NCBI GenBank assembly: GCA_946699065.1
Contig: CAMPDV010000516.1
Span: 124,001 to 188,000 of the forward strand
Reading direction: 5' to 3'
From: Loxodes magnus
Lineage: Eukaryota; Ciliophora; Karyorelictea; Loxodida; Loxodidae
Length of the DNA stretch: 64,000 bases
Made by a program: the position numbers and the translations under genes. Positions within the stretch are counted from its first letter, which is position 1. Each line of letters starts with the position of its first letter. Below, piece by piece: positions 22,009 to 34,179 of this stretch. The notes beneath the pieces are model-generated. The model was not told where the DNA came from, did not search any database, and saw only the letters and a list, made by a program, of their open reading frames with translations.

Positions 22009-25000
22009 ATGAGTAACAGAATAAAAAGCAAAAATATAAAGCAGCTAGCTAAAGGAATAAGGAAGAGAGATTATTATAAAATAGCATGGAAAAATAGAAA
22101 CCTTAGATTGTTTTTATGTTGATGAAAAATACCAAAAATTACAGTTAAGCTAGCATGTTGGATAGATTGCTGGTATTCTAGGTGGGGAAAGTGAAGTAAC
22201 AAGTTATTAAGGAAGCTCGTATGAAGAAATTAAAATACCTTTAAAAATGATTATAGGTATTTAAAAAATGCTATTACCTCTAAAAGTAGAATATCAAGGT
22301 AAATTCTGGAGAAGTGCAAAATTCTATTAATTTCCTACATATTAGTTAAGATCCATTTCATCCGTGAAAATCTGCATCTCACCTTATATTTATTAAGAAT
22401 AAAAAAGTATTATAATTTTCATAGCTACATGTATGAAAAAGCTTTATCATTATCATAGCTGAGAAACAGAAATAAACAAACTTAAGAATAGCACGAAATA
22501 GCAGCTCTAAAGTAAGAAGAAGAGCTCAATGGAAAAAAGGTAATCCATTCGACATTTCTGAAAATACTTCAAAGAATTAAAGTTATTCAGATTAGTCTAA
22601 ATTATAATTTCAGGGATTAATTTAAAGTACTAGTAATCAATAAAGTAGAAGCAGGTTTATTAATCAAGGAGTCTAAACTTAAGAATTTTTAATGATTATT
22701 TAAGATGGAAAATAGTTATCAAGAAGTAGAATTCTAAACAGATGTTTAATAGAAGATATTTAAAAAACTTAAAAAAGATCTGCTGCCTTTTTTATCTTCA
22801 GGCGGATATTTAAATCAAGGAAATATATATTTCTGGCAAACTTTCGGAGCAGAGAAATTTAAATGTACTCAATAGCTTTTTCAATCATGAAAGCTAAATT
22901 AAGATACAGTAAATGAGTAAAAATAACTGAAAGTTAGTAAGGCAAAACAGCTAAAAATAAGGGAAATGAATGTTGCCATCCTTGGAGAAATAACTAACTG
23001 AAGTCTTTAAAGTTTGTCTGAAATTAACGAGTCATTAAAGGAATTAATTTTATAAGGGTAATATGGAGAGGTGATCAAAATGCTGTAAGCAAGTAGAAGC
23101 ATCTTGAGGATAAATTTTTATTTCCCTTCAATTTTCCCCGCTTTCTATCTTCAGATCTGCTCAAAGACACTTGATAAAGTAAAATGATAAATTTAGTAAA
23201 ATGCAAGAATGATCAATTTATGAGCGATAGGTGGAACAGTAATCTAAGTATAAGCGAAAAATAGTAAAATTAAATTAATTTAAAGGATAAAAAAAGCCAG
23301 GTTACTCAAAAAATTTCTAATTAAAAAAACTTACAAATCCAATCTAATTTAGAAAACTATTTAAGTTCTAATTTGCAAAGATAATAAGTAAGCAGAAAAG
23401 CCTCAAGTTTTAAAAAATCTACTATAATACTAGAATAAAAAGGAATCAAGCGACGCCAAATGATTATAAGAATTTAGAGATAAATCAGTTCCTCCTACTA
23501 ACTTGAGCTAAGCATCTTAGAAATCAGGGTTAGATAGAAAGAAGAAAAGTGTCTTAGATTAAAAAAATGATAACAAAAAAGAGGTTAATAGTAGAACTTG
23601 GCTCAAGAATATAAAATCAAACAAGAAAAGCCTAAATGGAAAGTTCCTAGTTTACCTATATCAGATAAAACTCTAAAAAACTAAAGCTATAAAGGATCAA
23701 CAAATCACTTTAAAAGAAACTTCAGTATCTAGAAAAATATCTAAAGCATATTGACTAAACGACGAAAGTAAGTACTTATACAGAAAGTACTAGAAAAGGT
23801 TAAATTATTGAAGAAATAATTAAAAAGCAGTTTATTAAATAAAGGAGATTGAGATAATCTACCAAGGAAAAAGGAAATAAAAGGGAAAAGAGCTGTCAAG
23901 GCTGAAGAGTAACATGTAAAAGAGTTTATATTAATCTGATTATTAACTCTAAAATTAATATGTAAAGATATTTTAGAACTTTTTAAGAAAGAAACAAAGT
24001 TACGATTAACATAATCATTTTTGAAAATCCGAAAAAAGAGATTAAACTAGTTCACTCAGCAAAAAAAGAACCAAAGAAGATTTTAAACTCAGAGATGCTT
24101 TTGAATAAAAGTGTTAACAGTTAGAATGAAAGGTGAAGTGGTTTCAATAAGCACGATAATCTAATAGAACTACTCATCAAATTTATAGAACATAATAAAA
24201 CCTAATTCATGGACCAAAACGTGCTTAGACTAGAAAGATAATTTTCTCATTTTTAAAAGCTTAGGAATGAGTTAACCTAAATCTGAATAGCCATTTTCTT
24301 GACATCAATACATCAGACATTTCACTTCAATTACTTCTTCAATCGGACTATTAACTCCTGTCGTAAATCTCTTATTTTTTATATGCAAAGCAAAATTCTT
24401 CCCTCTTTTATATTGGGTAAAGAAATAATAAAATCGTTGATCTCTTTAGCAGCAATTCTGTTAGGACCGAATTTTAAGTAATAGTAAGAAAAAACTTTAT
24501 TTTTTAGCCTGAGATAACAAAGTTTTGGATGAAACTCTAAATGTTAAGTATTTAATTATGAAATTAAGCTTAGCAGGATTATAAAAACTTACGCTTATAA
24601 ACTATATAGACTGATTAATAAAAACGCCAGCTTAATTTGCTTCTGTTTAGTGGAAATCCCTGTACATTTTAACAAATAATAAACTCCTGATAAAATTAAA
24701 AGTTGCTATAAGCCTTTGATTTTATGATAATTATAAGCAAATAATAGAAGCAAGATATAACTTGATTGCAATAGGCATAGCTAGCATTTCTTAGTGTATC
24801 GAATTAGAAAATTCTTCAATTTAAGAGCTTTAACCAAATAATCACACCTAGAAATATGAGAAAATGGCCCAATATGTTGCGTATTTTGTTAAGGTTTAGC
24901 ATCATTTAATCTTCCATGAGAAGAATTTTTTCCCGTACTTCTGAATCTACTTACTTTGATAGTATATAGAATAAACTCAGTTTCGTTCTTTTATATCTTT

Positions 25001-25419
25001 AAAGCTTGAAAAATTCTAAATAAAATAGATATTCTTCTTATTTGTAGGTTCAATAGTTCTTTCTAAAATCTTTATTTTAACTGTAGGTTTTAGGTAACTT
25101 ACCATCTTCTATTTTTTTAATTTACTTGGCAATTTAGAATCTACCTTTTCTTTAGTTCCTATCTTGATAAATCTAAAAGCGAAAAAACAGTATTTTAAGG
25201 GATATTTTTGATGATATGGTTTTACTTTTGGTTAGCAATTTGAGTGGCTATATTGGTAGTAATATTGAAAGTAATTTGAATTTTGTTAGAATTCTTCAGT
25301 TGATTACTAAGTATTAATAAAGATTTGATATAGTTAAAAGGAGGTATTAGTTTGGTTTAAGTGTAGATAGTTTAGTTTAATTTTAGATAGTATTGAATTA
25401 TTGGAATAGGAAGTAATGA
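22009..25419 (+). CDS. Large unassigned plus-strand gene
   Basis: The plus strand is strongly purine-rich to about 24.3 kb. Reading from ATG 22009 in one frame gives convincing globular patches (for example PFLSSGGYLNQGNIYFWQTF near 22.8 kb, EITNWSLQSLSEINESLKEL near 23.0 kb and RDIFDDMVLLLVSNLSGYIG near 25.2 kb) and reaches TGA 25417-25419 in the same frame. From 22.1 to 22.45 kb another frame looks better (GILGGESEVTSYQGSSYEE), so introns are likely. It would be over 1,100 residues. No domain was recognised. In 24.88-25.2 kb a minus-strand reading is also Lys/Glu-rich, so that part is ambiguous. Confidence 0.4.
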
Positions 25420-25449
25420 AAATAGTTATTATTGGTATTTCACTTATAA

Positions 25450-26735
25450 TAACTATAATAGCTTTATAAGATTAACTAAAATATGCTTTAGACCTATCAT
25501 TCTATATGGTATTAAATGTTGTAACTAATATCTATTCAATACACCATTAGTAACCTTCTACTCTTTATTCTCCTAATATATTTTTCTACTTTTAATCATA
25601 TATTTATTGCAGCCTTTAAAATATCATCCAATCCTTACAGTATTAATAATTAAGAGCTTTTAACTCAAGACATATTTATCTTATCTCTAACGATATTCCT
25701 TATCTATTAGCATTACAGAACTCTTCTAAAAGAGTTGCAAAATTTCTTATATAATATTAAGTTTCTTCAAGGTATTGAAGTTCTCTCACTTCGAAACAAA
25801 AAGTTAGTTTTTAATCCTCAATTGAGCTTGTTTCCAGACTCGTTTATTAAGCTAGATATGAGATAAAATTGCTGATCTCTTTTATATAATCTGAGTTGAG
25901 AACTTTTTTTCTAGATTTTCCCATTTTCCGATGGGAAGAATTCCTTTACTCGAAACTTCAGTTACTATTAGTTAACATTTTTCCAGATATTCATTCTTAT
26001 TTCTTTTCTATTGAGGACATTTCCGTCATAAATGTCGAGTGCTGTTGCAAATGTAGCATCTTTTTCTTGCTCTAGGAAATGCCCTTCCCGTTTCTCTATT
26101 TCGATTGGAGTTCCTTATGAAGGCTTCTACAGGTTTTTTCTATTAATTTAAGCATAGAATCTAATTTTGCTCAGTTTTTCTTGTTTTACTCTTGCATTAT
26201 TCAAATATTATTCCCTAAACTTGTCATTTGCTCATAAACTCCGACTTTAGCTCTTCGGTCTACCATATGGATTTCATCATCATCTTATCAAATCCTGACT
26301 TAATACAAGTATCTCTTTCTCCTGGGAGTTTAATTCCTATTCGAGTTTTTTTATGTTTCTAATAAGTTAATAAATCAGCTGTTTTATCTACTCAAGTCCA
26401 TTTGTTCTATTTCGATATTGTTTAAATCAAAGGTAATAGGATCTATATTGAATTATCGTACTTTGCCTCCTTCGTTTATTTTTTATTTTTTCGTTATTAT
26501 TTTTATTGACTCAGTTGAATGGTCTCTTTTTTCAGTTTTCAATGGATGTATAGAGAGCTTTGCTAACTTTTCTGTTCTGAATTTTTATCTCAGTTCTTAC
26601 TTGTCCTTTGATGGGAGAGATCCGTTTTATTTTAATTTGTAGTATTTATTATAAGTTCTTCTAATCTATTAGATAGTTATGGTTTTCTCTCCTATTCTGA
26701 GGAGGTGGTAAAAAACACTTCTTGAAGCCAGCCAT
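25450..26735 (-). pseudogene. Second Gag-like copy, frame-damaged
   Basis: The ATG at 26735 (MAGFKKCFLPPPQNRRENH) matches the start pattern of the other gag (M-x-G-F-K-K/R). A Lys/Gln/Glu coiled-coil-like segment (near 26.2 kb: LDSMLKLIEKTCRSLHKEL) is followed in another frame by a zinc knuckle C-x2-C-x4-H-x4-C (CYICNSTRHLWRKC) at about 26.06 kb, with TGA for Trp. At least two frame changes separate start, coiled coil and knuckle, without clear splice sites, so the copy appears broken. Coding continues in a further frame to about 25.45 kb (SVMLIDKEYRQRQDKY), the position of the protease in the other copy. Confidence 0.6.
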
Positions 26736-26767
26736 TTTATTTTACATCAACTTTAACTACTTAAGAC

Positions 26768-27142
26768 ATGAAATCTAAGAGTTTTTATCTTAGATTAGAG
26801 GAAGATAAGTAATCTTAAGTTCTAGGAAAAGTATATAATTCTTACTGATCTTCTGTTAAGAAAAACTGATTGAAGAATATTAGCAACTATAGAAATATCA
26901 TAAAACTAGTAAGTATAAACTCGGATAGCAACTTATTTGATTTGCTAGAGGATGTTTGATTTAGCCTTGGTAGATAGTGTCACAATATTATCATATAATA
27001 GGATATCAAAGAAAGAAAGATAGCAAAACTTCTAATTCCCATCTTTACAAAATCTTTCCTTAAGTATTTTGCTTATCATTTAAAAGGGTTTATATTGAAA
27101 TAAGGTAAGAGTCTTTTTATTTAAAACTAAAATAAGGTATGA
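26768..27142 (+). CDS. Unassigned ORF divergent from second gag
   Basis: The plus frame from ATG 26768 (MKSKSFYLRLEEDKQSQV) to TGA 27140-27142 gives 124 residues of mixed composition, with three internal TGA read as Trp. It starts 32 bp from the ATG of the gag-like copy on the other strand, repeating the head-to-head layout of 7895/7944. Its sequence does not obviously match the protein at 7944. It may be a promoter-sharing gene or an element-encoded accessory protein; no family was recognised. Confidence 0.5.
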
Positions 27143-27149
27143 TTAATAA

Positions 27150-27540
27150 ATGCATAGTAAAGTTATTATAATAAGGATTTAAATTCTTAGTTATAAACTT
27201 TTGATATAATCATTTATCCTTTTATTTAAAAGTCAAAACATATCAAATCATTCAAATTCTAAAACCTTTAATGGACAAAGACAGCTTTATATTTTTCTGC
27301 ATTTAAGCTTAAAAATTAGAATTTTCAATAATTTAATTAATAAAATCTTATAAGTATCTTAATAAATCAATATTTTTATTATTTAATTCAACTTAAATAA
27401 CCAAAATTATTAAGATCAGTTACTTTCATTTCCAAATTATTCAACTTAGTTATCAAAATTCAATCAAAACTAATATCATTTACTAAAACTCTTTTTTTAC
27501 CAAAAATATTAACAACAACAAATCAGTCCCAACAATACCC
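27150..27540. other. AT-rich spacer before the WD40 gene
   Basis: AT-rich, C-biased stretch with no gene I can support. No start codon in frame with the WD40 exon could be found in it. Confidence 0.4.
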
Positions 27541-29260
27541 CTTCTTCTATTTAAATACCAAATTCAACCTCTGCTTCTAAAAATTGCTAAACAACATTTC
27601 CTACGACTAATCTCAAGGTAATTCTTTAATATTTTAGACTTAACTTTGACGGCTCATTCGAGTTACGTTAATTCTGTAGCTTTAACAAGTGACATGAAAT
27701 CAATTGTCTCCGGTAGTTACTAAACGATAAAGATTTGGGATTTTCAGACTGGAAGTTGTACGAGAACTTTGACGGGTCATTCGGATTCAGTTATCTCTAT
27801 AGCTTTAACAAGTGATATGAAATGAATTGTCTCTGGAAGTTGAGATAGCACGATAAAGATGTGGGATTTCCAGAGTGGAAGTTGTACGAGAACTCTGGAA
27901 GGTTATTCGGATTCAATTTGATCTATAGCTTTAACAAGGGATATGAAACGAATTGTCTCCGGAAGTTGAGATAGCACGATAAAGATATGGTCTTTCTCAA
28001 CTGCTCTAACTGTTTTTAATTTTCTTATTAAATCTATTATCTTATAGCAAAATTTATTTAGACATTGTTTAATATAGAATCCGTTACCTTACTTAAATGA
28101 AATTTAATTTGCCTTTAATTATTCGGGTCTTCATTGATATGCCTTTGTTAAGCCTTCAATCTCTGCTAATTTCTTAGAGTTTATTTTACATCTTTCAATT
28201 AGTTGGTTTTTTGTGATTATATCTAATTTTGTACTCAGAAACGACTATTATTTTGTAAGTCTTAAATTTTTGGTAAATTATAGTTGATAACTAGGTTTTA
28301 TTCCTACTTCTTAAAAATGTAAAGTACTTGAATGTTTTCTGTTTCTTATGTTTTGAAAGTTAAGTTTGTTTAATAAAGCTTTATACTAGTATTACCTATC
28401 TGTTATAGATAAAGACTTATTTCTTTTATTAAGCTTATTGTTTTATTCTCTTTTATATTGCTTTAATTAGAACTTCTTAAAAATAAAGATTAAAAGCTAT
28501 TAAATTAATGTTGTAGCTGCTATAAATTTAGCTTCTTTTAAGTGTCTTTAAGCAAACTTATCATTTTTAGCCTAATAAGATAAATAATTTATCTATCCTT
28601 TTTCTGCTTAAATTTAAATCTGGTTTAACTAACTTTTTTATTACCTTATTATTTCACTAAAGAGGCTTTTTCCTCCTCATCAACTTCTAACTTTATTTTA
28701 CAGATTGAATATCATAAGAACAGATTGCAGTACTATTCAAAGTATTAAACTACGATTCTCTTTACTCTACTTATTCAATCTTGTTTGAAGCATCTATCTG
28801 TTATGATTTGCTAAGAGCTTTTCTTTAAGGTCTATTAACATCTAAAGAAGTGTTCTCAGAAAATGTATTAGCATTACTTGATTAAATAAAGCTATCTTAA
28901 CTCTTAATCTCTTAGTTTTATTTCTACTAAGCTACTAAGAGACCTATCAGTAATGAGCTGTAGCCTAATATTAGTTGGCTAATTAATTAGTTTCTGTTGT
29001 TTAAGAAGAGACTAAGCTTTCTAATGGTTAGTCTTAGTTGTATGCTAGTTCTTAAAAATTAGTTTTGAGTTAGTTGGTGTGTGTATGCTATAGATTTGGT
29101 TATGATGTAAGATAGTTTTAGAGTAATTAATTGGAGGCAGTTAAACTGTATGGTATGATATTGGTGTAGTGATTTGAATTGATAATGAATGGTGTTGTAA
29201 AGTGGTTTTATCCTTATAGTGTATTGGTTGAGACTAATTAAGAAGTTTAGATTAATTTTA
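27540..29260 (+). CDS. WD40-repeat protein, 5' end unclear
   Basis: A short exon (ending near 27617) joins through a 20-nt intron, 27618-27637 (GTAATT..TTTTAG), to three WD40 repeats at about 27638-28010: LTAHSSYVNSVALTSD, then SGSYQTIKIWDF; LTGHSDSVISIALTSD, then SGSWDSTIKMWDF; LEGYSDSIWSIALTRD. Both TGG and TGA supply Trp. Plus-strand coding continues (VFNFLIKSIILQQN, then EQIAVLFKVLNYDSLYSTYS near 28.7 kb) with frame changes to about 29.26 kb. WD40 blades form protein-binding propellers; three are too few for a full one, and no ATG is visible, so the 5' part is missing or spliced from afar. A shorter broken copy lies at 38580-39178. Confidence 0.6.
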
Positions 29261-29269
29261 ATTAATCTT

Positions 29270-29787
29270 AAATACTTAAGAGAGGTTAATTAAGCAAGAT
29301 AACTTCTAATTTAATCTTAAGTTCAAAGAATCAACTTATTAATACTATATCAAATCAGTCCACACCTACAATCCTCATCAAAGTTATTCCAAAATACAAT
29401 TCCATATAATACAGAGCTAACCTTATCTATTCCTTTTCATGTAGATAGGGAGCAATAGTATCTAAGCCTAATTTATAAACATGTAAAACATATCATTCAT
29501 TAATATGTCTTACTAACCAACTTTCTATTCATATAACAGATTAACATTATCTACCACATTTAACTCCTATTAAACTACAATCTATATCACACCATTTATA
29601 TTTATTCTAGATTATATCTACTATTTATTAGTTTCACAAAGCACCAGTAAAAGATAATATTTATCCCTTTAGTATCTCTAATACCTTATCATCCTATTTA
29701 TTATCTTTATGGCAAAACATCTTTATCTCCTCTTAGCCAAAATAGCTTATTGTCCTTATAAATATGAAAAGCATCGTTTCCATTCAT
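29270..29787 (-). CDS. Unassigned minus-strand gene, frame unresolved
   Basis: ATG 29787 begins MNGNDAFHIYKDNKLFWLRG, which resembles one kelch-type strand pair. A different minus frame further down reads well (YLHEKEQIRLALYYMELYFG, MRIVGVDWFDIVL). The plus strand is C-rich here (14 C, 1 G in 29521-29580), fitting minus-strand coding. It converges with the WD40 gene near 29.27 kb. Introns or decay must explain the frame change. Its start overlaps that of the plus gene at 29764 by 24 bp, so one of the two starts is wrong. Confidence 0.4.
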
Positions 29788-30440
29788 TTTAGATAGCTAG
29801 TTTCTAAGCTCTTTCTCAAATTTTTATTTAGAGTCTCGTATAAAATTTTGGCTTTATTGACTCTTAGCTGAAACTTAATATCTTTCAACAAACAAAATTA
29901 GGAAAATTATTTTTGCTTCTTAAATCCATGAGTTTGCTTAAGCTGTTTAAAGGCAACCAAATAACGTAAGTAAATGCTTAAAATTTAGACTAAGGAGTCT
30001 TTAAATTTAGATTTACAATTATGCCTTTCAATATCAATGATAGACTTTATTGCAATTTAGTGGAGAAAATGCTTTTTTGTAAGATTCTACTACAGTCAAA
30101 CAGAAGCAAAGGAGAGTTTAAAAGCATGATATTAAAATAAGTCAGCAGATTTTTATTTAAAGGAAAGAACTATGCTAGATAAATTTGCTTCGTAAGTGGA
30201 ACTTAATACTGAAACAAAAATGAAGTTTAGAAGTTAAATAATACTAAAATAAAAGTTTAAATATTGAAGTGTAATTAGTCTAAGGAATAAATAGAATAAG
30301 CCAGACAATTATATCAATAAGATTTTAAGATATCTTTAACTTTTATAAGATATAAGCTTAATTTAGAAAGCTTAAGAACTATTACATTCAATAAAACTAA
30401 ACTGATTATTTTCTTTATACGATAATATATAAAAGCTATA
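29764..30440 (+). CDS. Hypothetical basic protein, two exons
   Basis: ATG 29764 (MKSIVSIHFRQLVSKLFLKF) starts exon 1, which ends at a 23-nt GTAAGT..TTTAG intron, 29966-29988. The frame restored after it reads QGVFKFRFTIMPFNINDRLY and continues as a Lys/Gln/Asn-rich protein to about 30.44 kb. The first 40 residues are hydrophobic and basic. No in-frame TGA is seen soon after, so the stop is not fixed. No domain was recognised. An alternative start is ATG 29928, in the frame of exon 2. Confidence 0.45.
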
Positions 30441-30716
30441 TATTTAATTAATTATCTATCATTTCAATAATTAATATAAGTTATATCTATCTAATTTTTG
30501 AATCCAAACTTGTTAAACTTTATTTTTCGCCTAATTTATTTAGATTTTATTAAATTAAATTTTAAAAGCCAATCTTTATTTTTATATCCCTTAAACAATA
30601 ATTTACCTACTTTTAATTAATATATTTAATTCCTTAATAACTTATGTTCAAATTAGGAAGCTTATGTTATAAAATTGTTATTACTCTATCTTAAATACCG
30701 AGTAACCATTCTTATT

Positions 30717-32036
30717 TCAAATTTAAATACTAAAAATTAACTGTAAACATTCATTTTGTTCAACAGAGGATAAATCTATAATCTTTCTTTCGGATAATCA
30801 GGATTAATTTCTACTCCCTTACACGCCTGATATAGTAATGTTTTTAGAACCGTCCAAATTGTTTCTTCCACTGAACATACAGCTTAGTATGAGAACATTT
30901 TGTGTTGCCTTAATGAATATTTCAGAAAAACTTTGCAATTTGTAATTTTATTGACTGATACCCAGAATCTAGATAATAAGATAGCATCTTCCACATTTAA
31001 AGCATTTATCACTGTTAATTATTGAAATATTAAATTACCCTTTATTCATTTTTATAGGATAAATATACTTTAATTAAGAACCTGCCAAATCAATTATATA
31101 GGGAACTTTTTTATTTTCTTCATAAGAATTAGGATTTTAATTTTATCCTAATTTGCTGTGGGAACTTACCATATCATCACTTCTCAACAAGATAATTTTA
31201 ATTCAAAAGATAAACATGAGCTTTCAGACTTATTTTAAGATCATAGAGTACTGTTGAAAAGTCTAATTTTAAACAAAAGGACAAATCTATAACGCTTTTA
31301 CTCCATAATTTATGAATTCAAAAGGATTATCTCCAGTGACCACTCCTCTTCTTACAAAAATATCAATATCAGGAATATATTTTACTACATTAGAGCTTTT
31401 CCATAATGCCAAAGGCCTCAATATTTTTCCTGATACACTGCCATTAGGAGATTTTTACTCTCTAGTAGGGCTCTTAAGAACTTTTAATTTAATTAAAGGA
31501 TTATTCATAATATTTAGCCAGTTCAATTAACCTTCATGGGCTACTAAGTAATATATTACACTACTTTTAGACAACTTAAAGTTTTAATTATGTAAATTCT
31601 ACTCTCTTGCAAATTTTTCTAAGCTAAAATCGAATATCACAGAAGTAAGTATTAATTTGAATACTACCTAGAAGACTAAATTTAAAAGGGAAGTTTTATC
31701 TGCTAAGTGTAAGGAGGTTAGGATTTAATAATCTGATGAGAACGTTTCTAAAGATAAATAAATTAACGTGATTCTATCTTTATTAGGCTCACCACGATTA
31801 ATAAAAAAACCAAATTTTGTTGATAAAATAGTCTAGAAATATTTCTGGCTTCGTCCGATCTCTTGGTCACTTTTGTCTCAGTTTTTTAAATAAAAATTTA
31901 TTACCTTTACTCTCAAAATTTTTTATTTCTTTCCGAAGGCTAAAGTTAAAAGGGAATAGAATAAAATCCAATTCTTGTGCCAAATTTCACAATCGAATTT
32001 ATTTTTATACTTAAAGATATAATCTGTCTCAGTCAT
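30717..32036 (-). CDS. Unassigned protein, ~440 residues
   Basis: A continuous minus frame from ATG 32036 (MTETDYIFKYKNKFDCEIWH) to TGA 30717-30719 has good amino-acid variety (KSPNGSVSGKILRPLALWKS, DIDIFVRRGVVTGDNPFEF, KKVPYIIDLAGSQLKYI). It has TGA for Trp at four places at least. A Cys cluster (DKCFKCGRC) lies near residue 355. The same frame stays plausible upstream of the ATG (SCSMCLSGQESEKPED), so the true start may be further up, perhaps as far as the RING-kelch stop, which is in the same frame. No family was recognised. Confidence 0.6.
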
Positions 32037-32711
32037 ATCTTCGGGTTTTTCCGATTCCTAACCGGATAAACACATAGAGCAGGATTACTCTGAGACTTGG
32101 ACTTCAGTACCCTAGTTAGATTCTGGTACCGATTGAGAGAACCCTCGAATATAATGGCCTGATTTGATATATGTGTATAGGAAAGTTTAGTAGTTGGTAT
32201 TAAAGTATGTATTTTAGAGTGTATGATAGTAATAATGACTTGTATTTAGATATAGGTTAATGATAATTTGATTATAGTTTTGATTAGATAAATAGTAATC
32301 TGTACTTGTATAATTTAAATATAAGGATATATTAAAGATAGTTTTTTGACATTGTTGAATATGTTTTGGTATGTTATAAGCTGTATGTTAGTATCTGAAT
32401 AATGATAATATTTGAATAATAGATTTTTAAAGATGTTTAGATAAAATTTGATTCTTTATTTATTTCAGCTTTAAAAAGAGCTAGTAAGGAAAATAATCTT
32501 TATTGTCAACTATATAGCTATAACTACATTACCATATCAACATCATATATACACTTAAACATACAAAAAAACTTATAAAAATACAACATTAATAAGTATA
32601 GATTAACCATATTAATAAGTAGTAACATATTTACTATAGATATTTAAACTACTTACATATAAAACTATATTTATTATCAATAATATTAATCATATCAATA
32701 TTATTATTATC

Positions 32712-34157
32712 TCAGTTATGTCCTTTAACACTTCTATAACTCAACTTTTCTAAATCAATCCTCATTATTGAAACTCTTTTCTATTCATTACCAAAAACAT
32801 ATCCATAGACACCTCTTATTTTCATCTCTGTTAAAGCTGCAACATCTTTAAAAATTTAACTTTATTGCCATTATTATTTGTTTCTTTTATATATTCTTCT
32901 TGAAAATTCTTTCGTAAATTGATTTTTTAAACCTCCAAATATGACAAAAGGTTCTAAAGAAACTATAGGATAAGCAACAGCTTCAGGAAGATTCAAATTT
33001 TACTTACTCCATCTATCATTCTATATGTTATACTTTCATATATCTTTTAAAGTTTATCCTTTCTAATTTAAACCTCCAAAAGAATAAATGTTTTATTCAT
33101 CTTTATCTACTACTAAAGTTTAGCCTTCTATTAAGAATGGAAATTAAGAGCATTTTTATCATTTACTCTAGTTTCCTATCTTTAACTTTTCTACTGATTA
33201 TAGCATTTGATTTATACTAGTACCTCCTCCAACCACATAAAGATAATTTTAAGCTGCTGCTAATCCAAATTAATATCTTCCCTCATTTAGATCACTAAAT
33301 TTTGTATTATTACCTTCGAAATCGAACTATCAAGTTTCTTTTATTCCTTTCTTTTAATTTTAGTTATATCCTCCAATTAAATATAACTTATTTTAATATT
33401 CTATACTTTAACTGCCTCTATAAATCATAATTTAAACTTAGACTTATCGTAATTACTCAGTTTAAATGTTAAATAAACTTAATTTTTAAATTGTTCAATT
33501 AAAAAGGTGAATATAGTTAGATTGAATAAAATGTTGCTACTAGGTTAGTTTATGTTAATTAGTCTGTTTAGTGTTTAACTGTTGTTACTTAGTATTGTAT
33601 TATAGTTAGTTTCTTATTTGTGTGATATAATTTGAAGTTAATTTAGGGTTTAGTACTAAAGGTGGTTATATAGTGGAATATAGTTAGACTGTTATAGTTT
33701 GGATTTGAGTTGGTTTTAGATATTAGTAAATAGGGAATTAGGATGATTGTATAATATTTTAGTGTTATTAGTTGTAGTTAATGGTAGTGTATTGGATGAT
33801 ATTAGTATATGGTATAATGAGAGTATTAGTAATGTTAGATAATTTGGTTGTAATGGTTTTAGATTTTTGCATAATTTACTTCCTTATCTCTTTTAATTTC
33901 TATCTAGCATCTTAAATCTTTTATATGTATTATTAGTTTTAAAATATCATTCTTATTAAATCACTTTCTTAAGGTAAGTCTTCAAATCTAAAATGGAATC
34001 CTTTTTAACAAATAGGACATTACATTATGCCTTATAATCAGAACTGAGTATTCAAACACAAACCACAGTAAATATGTCCACAAGGTAAGACAGTTGGAAG
34101 AGCATTAGTTAAGTTGTAATCTTCTTAGCAGATTAAGCATTTTGGTAACGCTTACAT
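32712..34157 (-). CDS. RING-finger and kelch-repeat protein
   Basis: ATG 34157 opens MQALPKCLICQEDYN and a RING finger in the first ~60 residues: C7-x2-C10, then CGHIYCGLC and CPIC. A Thr/Asn/Gln/Ile-rich linker follows (about residues 95-250). Then come kelch repeats with paired glycines: KLYLIGGYN, YLYVVGGGT, NIYSFGGLN, DIWKYN and PFVIFGGLK. One frame joins all parts and ends at TGA 32712-32714, 481 residues. RING domains recruit ubiquitin-charged E2 enzymes and kelch propellers bind substrates, so it is probably an E3 ubiquitin ligase. The terminal TGA is ambiguous because another coding-like segment follows in the same frame. Confidence 0.8.
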
Positions 34158-34179
34158 TTTTATTATTATTTAGATTAAA

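Noticed and set aside
28300-29260. Minus-strand gene opposite the WD40 tail
   Set aside because: A plus-strand frame over 28.7-29.2 kb reads as a better globular protein and continues the WD40 gene.
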